From assembly GCA_020056125.1 (NCBI GenBank), contig JAGVIJ010000032.1, forward strand, positions 1-12,148: a stretch of 12,148 bases of DNA, read 5' to 3'. How positions within the stretch are numbered: the stretch's first letter is position 1; each line of letters starts with the position of its first letter. The notes under the pieces were generated by a model. It saw only the letters and a list, made by a program, of their open reading frames with translations, did not search any database and was not told the origin of the DNA. This document shows positions 11,501 to 12,148 of this stretch, in pieces. A program made the translations under genes and the position numbers. Source of the DNA: a bacterium. Lineage in GTDB: Bacteria; Patescibacteriota; Patescibacteriia; 2-12-FULL-60-25.

Positions 11501-12148
11501 TTAAACGTAAAATTTAATTTTCTCTCCGGGGGAAACTTTTTTAGGTCCTGAACCGGCCGGTAGCTTTGGCGCAGAAGGAGGCGCTGATCCGGTGGGACGG
11601 ACTGAACTCACGGCCGGTTTAAAAACCGTGGCGCTGCGCGCATCTAAATTTTCCACGTTTTCAACCGAATCCGGCCGCTCGTGATTTGATGAATCTTCCG
11701 CCGGCTCATCCAGCATGTCTGCGGTTTCTAAATCCGCTTCGGGCGCTGCCTTGGCCGCGGGCTTGGCTGGAGACGGAGTTGGAACAACAACCGAAGATCT
11801 ATTTTTTTTCTTCTTTTTCTTTTTATGCGGTGGAGTAATTTCGCCGCTGCCCAACTTTTGTTTATCGGTTTCCAGCGCTCCGCCCTTTTGTTGAGTCAGT
11901 TCAGCGACCAAACTTGGCGCAGGTTCGCGCCGCACAACCTCGTGCCGTTCGACCGGCGGTTTAACCGGTAAATTCTTAACTTCTCCCACAATGCGCGGCC
12001 GATTGGGCTGGGGTGGCTCTTCGGTTTTGGGCTTGTCCACCGGTTTTTTACCTTTTTGTTCTTCGCGCACCAGGGGCATGCATTCAGCGCAATAAATCGG
12101 CCGGCTGGGATCAAGCTTGACCGGCATATCCCATTTTTTACCGCAGCG
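11501..12148 (-). CDS. CxxC-x17-CxxC zinc-ribbon protein with disordered tail (cut by window edge)
   Basis: The minus-strand frame is open to the right edge, so the start is missing. At least seven codons lie above the ATG at 12127, and they belong to the domain: RCGKKWD continues into MPVKLDPSRPIYCAEC. The cysteine after R and the later C-A-E-C pair are separated by exactly 17 residues, matching the CxxC-x17-CxxC zinc-ribbon type; its first cysteine should lie just outside. The remainder (about 190 residues) is a disordered, Pro/Ala/Lys/Glu/Ser-rich tail with a run of Lys (HKKKKKKKNRS) and no globular domain. It ends GEKIKFYV. It leads the four-gene set ending in mnmA. The zinc ribbon suggests nucleic-acid or protein binding; the exact role is unknown. 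Any start at 12127 would cut the domain and is wrong. Confidence 0.75.
   Translation of the reverse strand, partial: RCGKKWDMPVKLDPSRPIYCAECMPLVREEQKGKKPVDKPKTEEPPQPNRPRIVGEVKNLPVKPPVERHEVVRREPAPSLVAELTQQKGGALETDKQKLGSGEITPPHKKKKKKKNRSSVVVPTPSPAKPAAKAAPEADLETADMLDEPAEDSSNHERPDSVENVENLDARSATVFKPAVSSVRPTGSAPPSAPKLPAGSGPKKVSPGEKIKFYV

Overview
The window looks like a chromosomal segment of a Candidate Phyla Radiation (Patescibacteria) bacterium, most likely from the Parcubacteria side. This is an inference from the content: a C-terminally truncated AlaRS, a Cas2-like/PaaX-type protein with a membrane segment, a SemiSWEET-like protein, PAS/GAF sensor proteins with no output domain, a CxxC-x17-CxxC zinc-ribbon protein and a Cse60-like small protein. 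No marker in the window fixes the lineage. TGA ends the D-Ala-D-Ala carboxypeptidase-like gene in an ordinary way, so nothing suggests recoding of TGA.

Layout. Positions 1-2489 (minus strand) hold the alpha-operon end of the ribosomal protein cluster, transcribed infA-rpmJ-rpsM-rpsK-rpsD-rpoA, with rpoA running off the left edge. A near-consensus sigma70 promoter (2557-2585) sits directly upstream, just after the stop of alaS (2608-4458, minus). alaS follows, by 27 nt, a membrane-anchored GAF-like protein (4486-5295, minus). On the plus strand, diverging from that gene, come a small SET-domain protein (5402-5812), a PAS-GAF-PAS protein (5837-7129) and a SemiSWEET-like transporter (7154-7417). 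A small Cse60-like gene (7477-7752, minus) converges on them. It has the strongest Shine-Dalgarno of the window and a good intrinsic terminator.

The accessory-looking part is 7911-8740: a gene for a membrane-anchored winged-helix/Cas2-like (PaaX_M type) protein, bracketed by three copies of a 34-36 nt palindrome. One copy is just downstream of the gene and followed by a T-tract on the coding strand, one lies 17 nt upstream of its start codon, and one lies 145 nt further upstream. This is the most unusual structure in the window.

Positions 8823-12148 (minus) form a tight four-gene set, in transcription order: zinc-ribbon protein (cut by the right edge), alpha/beta hydrolase, secreted D-Ala-D-Ala carboxypeptidase-like protein, and the tRNA 2-thiouridylase MnmA. 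Across the window most genes lack a Shine-Dalgarno, and 13 of 16 chosen starts have T at position -1 (TATG).
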